In this document: positions 31,869-34,118 of the stretch, piece after piece
Layout: every line of letters begins with the position of its first letter
How positions within the stretch are numbered: the first letter of the stretch is position 1
NCBI GenBank assembly: GCA_947632595.1
Contig: CANRPY010000015.1
Coordinates: 1 to 34,118, forward strand
Direction of reading: 5' to 3'
Source of the DNA: an uncultured Bacilli bacterium
GTDB taxonomy: Bacteria; Bacillota_I; Bacilli_A; RF39; UBA660
Length of the DNA: 34,118 nucleotides
Translations under genes and position numbers: made by a program
The notes under the pieces: model-generated
What the model saw: the letters and a program-made list of their open reading frames with translations, nothing else
Database searches by the model: none
What the model was told of the DNA's origin: nothing

Positions 31869-32889
31869 TTTTACCACTTCCAATTTCTTTTAATATTTTA
31901 TCATTTTCAAGAAATTTATCAAAATCTGAAACTAATAATGTGTCTTGCTTTTTTCTAAATTTATCATATTCTTTATATGCAAGTTCCTGAGCAACCTTAT
32001 GAGAAATTTTTTCAGAGTTATGTAATATTTCCCTTCCGTTAAATTGTAAGAAAGCATTCAATTTTTCAATCCAATCATTCATTGTCATCGCATTATGATT
32101 TTCTGCTTGCAATTCAGCATAATCTAAATACATTGTAACAATTCTATTTAAATCTTTTAATTCTTTTTCCGTTAAATAATTTTTAGCAATATCTACATCA
32201 TATCTATAAATTGGTCCATTTGGTGATTCAGTCCAATTAGTAAGTCCCATATTTTCTTTATCAGAATCTACCCGATTATATATGATTTCAGCAGCTGTAT
32301 TGCCTGTTACAGCATAGTGCAATTTATTTTGAACTGTCTTAAAAAACTTTTTTGTAATTTCCGAATCCTTATCATAATCAATACTACAAGATGAATAAAT
32401 ATCTGTTATTTTTTGATAAAATCTTCTTTCGCTAGAGCGTATATTCCTAATTCTTTCTAAAAGTCTTTCAAAATAATCTTCACCAAAAATATAATTTGGA
32501 TTTTTTAGTCTTTCATCATCCATTACAAATCCAGTAATTAAATATTCTCTTAATACTTTAGTTGCCCATATTCTAAAATGTGTTGCTTTTTTAGAATTTA
32601 CTCGATAGCCGACGGCAATAATCATATCTAAATTATAAATCTTTACAGGTTTCTTAGAATTATCAACGTCGGTTTTTCCGACGGTGTTACTTGGAGCAAG
32701 TTCACCACTATTTAAAATATTATTAATATGTTCTGTTATAGTACTTCTAGAAACTCCAAATAATTCAGCTATCAAATTTTGCGTTAACCAAATATCATTA
32801 TTAATTAGAAGTACACTTACCCTAACATCATTATTATCATCTTTATATATTAAAAAATCATGATTTGTAATTTGTAATTCACTTTTCAT
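31861..32889 (-). CDS. RhuM-family protein
   Basis: 342 residues. The N-terminal DNA-binding-like region LTQNLIAELFGVSRSTITEHINNIL (about 35-60) is followed by YNLDMIIAVGYRVNSKKATHFRIWATKVLREYLITGFVMDDERL, the signature of the RhuM ('virulence protein') family. The C-terminal TEKELKDLNRIVTMYLDYAELQAENHNAMTMNDWIEKLNAFL is also typical. These genes often occur in or beside restriction-modification and other defence loci; their function is poorly known. AGGTGAAT precedes the ATG. The 3' end overlaps the rbgA start by 8 nt. Confidence 0.88.
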   Translation of the reverse strand: MKSELQITNHDFLIYKDDNNDVRVSVLLINNDIWLTQNLIAELFGVSRSTITEHINNILNSGELAPSNTVGKTDVDNSKKPVKIYNLDMIIAVGYRVNSKKATHFRIWATKVLREYLITGFVMDDERLKNPNYIFGEDYFERLLERIRNIRSSERRFYQKITDIYSSCSIDYDKDSEITKKFFKTVQNKLHYAVTGNTAAEIIYNRVDSDKENMGLTNWTESPNGPIYRYDVDIAKNYLTEKELKDLNRIVTMYLDYAELQAENHNAMTMNDWIEKLNAFLQFNGREILHNSEKISHKVAQELAYKEYDKFRKKQDTLLVSDFDKFLENDKILKEIGSGKNE

Positions 32890-33014
32890 ATATTCACCTC
32901 TTTTTTCTCAAAAATGTAAAAACTTTTTTTGACAAATTCCTTTATTTATAAGGTTTTGTGATGGTGTTTCCATAAATCCGTATCGCACAATTAATATTTG
33001 TCGTATTTTGTTGA

Positions 33015-34076
33015 TTATTCATTTAAATCACCTTCCTTTGCCAATTCATATAATTCTTTTTCATCTTTTATTATTTTAATCAATTCTTCTTTGGAAGGCA
33101 AATAAGTTAAATATTTTGATGCATACACATTTTTCACATCATCCCCTAAAGTCATTTCTACTACTGCATCATCTTTATCTGCACATAATAATATTCCAAT
33201 AGGTTCATTTTCGTCTTCAATCATTTGGGTCTTTTTATAATAATTTACATACATTTGCATTTGACCAATATCTTGATGCATCAGTTTGCCAATTTTTAAA
33301 TCAATTATCACAAAACATTTTGCTAAACGATTATAAAAAATTAAATCTGGATAATAATATTCTGTACCTATTTTGATTCTTTGCTCGCGTGCAACAAAAG
33401 AAAATCCTCTACCTAATTCAAGTAAAAATTCAGTCAAATGTGATAACAATGCTTTTTCTAAATCTGTCTCTAAATAATTTCTATTTTCTTTTAAACCCGC
33501 AAATTCAAAAATATATGGTGTCTTAAGTAATTCTTCTGGTTGTTTTTCAATTTTATTTTTTTGTGATTCAGTGATTATTTTATTCTTATCTGGTGATATT
33601 AAATATCTATCATAGAGTTTAGTATTGATTTGCCTACGTAACTCCCTACATCCCCAATTAGATTTTATGGCTTCTTGCTCATAGAAATCTCTTTCTTCTT
33701 TTCTATCTATTCTAATTAATTCTTGAAAGTGAGCCCATGATAATTCAGTCGACACTGTCGACCAAATTGGATAGAACTCATAAAATCTTCGCATTCTTCT
33801 TATGCTAACTGAAGAAAAACCACTTCCAAATTCATTCGTAAGTTTACTTGATAAAACATCTATTATTTTTTTACCATAACTTGCTTTTGTGCTATTTTCG
33901 GATAATTCGTATGTTATTTTTCCTACATACCAATATACTTCCGTCATTGTAGTATCTATATGTTTAAACATTTTTTCTCTAGCAACTATTATTTTATTTC
34001 GAATATCTTGATAAATGTTTTCTATATTTGTTAATTCATTGTCATTGTTTACTATCATTTCATTTTTCTTATCCAT
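33015..34076 (-). CDS. YhcG-type PDDEXK nuclease (DUF1016)
   Basis: 353 residues. The N-terminal DUF1016/YhcG helical domain (about 20-165) contains YGKKIIDVLSSKL, SIRRMRRFYEFYP and LSWAHFQELIRI. The C-terminal nuclease domain (about 185-350) has the PD-(D/E)xK residues D244 (YYPDLIFYN), D259-L-K261 (VIIDLKIG) and GQMQMYVNYY. The catalytic set is intact. Family members are common in defence islands and near type I restriction loci; the substrate is unknown. AGGTGATT lies 7 nt before ATG 34076. The 125-nt gap to the RhuM gene contains no clear terminator. Confidence 0.92.
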   Translation of the reverse strand: MDKKNEMIVNNDNELTNIENIYQDIRNKIIVAREKMFKHIDTTMTEVYWYVGKITYELSENSTKASYGKKIIDVLSSKLTNEFGSGFSSVSIRRMRRFYEFYPIWSTVSTELSWAHFQELIRIDRKEERDFYEQEAIKSNWGCRELRRQINTKLYDRYLISPDKNKIITESQKNKIEKQPEELLKTPYIFEFAGLKENRNYLETDLEKALLSHLTEFLLELGRGFSFVAREQRIKIGTEYYYPDLIFYNRLAKCFVIIDLKIGKLMHQDIGQMQMYVNYYKKTQMIEDENEPIGILLCADKDDAVVEMTLGDDVKNVYASKYLTYLPSKEELIKIIKDEKELYELAKEGDLNE

Positions 34077-34118
34077 TCAATAATCACCTTTCTTTTAGTT
34101 GGGGTTAAATGTCGTAAT

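Noticed and set aside
32890-33014. Regulatory or RNA element between the nuclease and RhuM genes
   Set aside because: AT-rich spacer with a TTGTCA-like hexamer but no convincing -10, hairpin or repeat.
34077-34118. Possible 3' end of another gene upstream of the YhcG nuclease
   Set aside because: A frame ending TTFNPN-stop exists on the minus strand, but about 10 codons are too few to support a call.
1-34118. CRISPR arrays, insertion sequences, tRNA or rRNA genes
   Set aside because: No regularly spaced repeats, transposase frames, inverted-repeat ends, tRNA cloverleaf sequences or rRNA stretches were seen on reading both strands.

Overview
The window is AT-rich with strong Shine-Dalgarno sites of the AGGAGG and AGGTGAT kind. 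It has mur/fts cell-wall genes, a short bifunctional Rel protein, ComN, RbgA and a T-box leader. UGA is used as a stop. Together these point to an anaerobic, probably gut-associated, low-GC Bacillota of the Bacilli/Erysipelotrichia side. It is not a wall-less mollicute, and I cannot name the genus. Most genes lie on the minus strand. The exceptions are tmcAL-gmk-membrane gene, lexA and an alpha/beta hydrolase.

Layout. 1-2754 (-): murG-murB-ftsQ and the start of a further membrane gene (a dcw-type cluster). 2934-5081 (+): tmcAL, gmk and a small membrane protein, overlapping and divergent from murG. 5098-10210 (-): pyk behind its own promoter; then a small membrane gene, polA and mutM, likely headed by a LexA-controlled promoter that faces lexA (10344-10961, +). 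10982-12485 (-): tcdA preceded by an unknown gene. 12549-12727 (-): a 179-nt structured RNA with its own promoter and terminator, best explained as 6S RNA. 12814-13569 (+): hydrolase. 13573-17217 (-): a membrane protein, then hisS-aspS under a T-box leader. 17218-23575 (-): M3-like peptidase, then comN-secDF-relA-dtd. 23660-31868 (-): rbgA, a HipA-like protein, an MBL-fold protein, rnhB, topA, a Cys-rich protein, an unknown gene and xerC. 31861-34076 (-): a YhcG-type PDDEXK nuclease and a RhuM-family protein, the only part that looks like accessory/defence DNA.

Two gene orders known from Bacillus subtilis are recognisable: comN-secDF-relA-dtd-hisS-aspS-6S-tcdA, and rbgA-rnhB-topA-xerC. Lineage-specific genes are inserted in both. 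The points most worth checking are: the SOS-type promoter in front of a 53-aa membrane protein and polA-mutM; the T-box specifier where an Asp and a His codon overlap ahead of hisS-aspS; the 6S RNA candidate; an archaeal-type AspRS at the ancestral aspS position; a Cys/His-rich tail on HisRS; and several uncharacterised genes translationally coupled to core genes (an unknown protein with tcdA, another with xerC, a HipA-like protein with rbgA).
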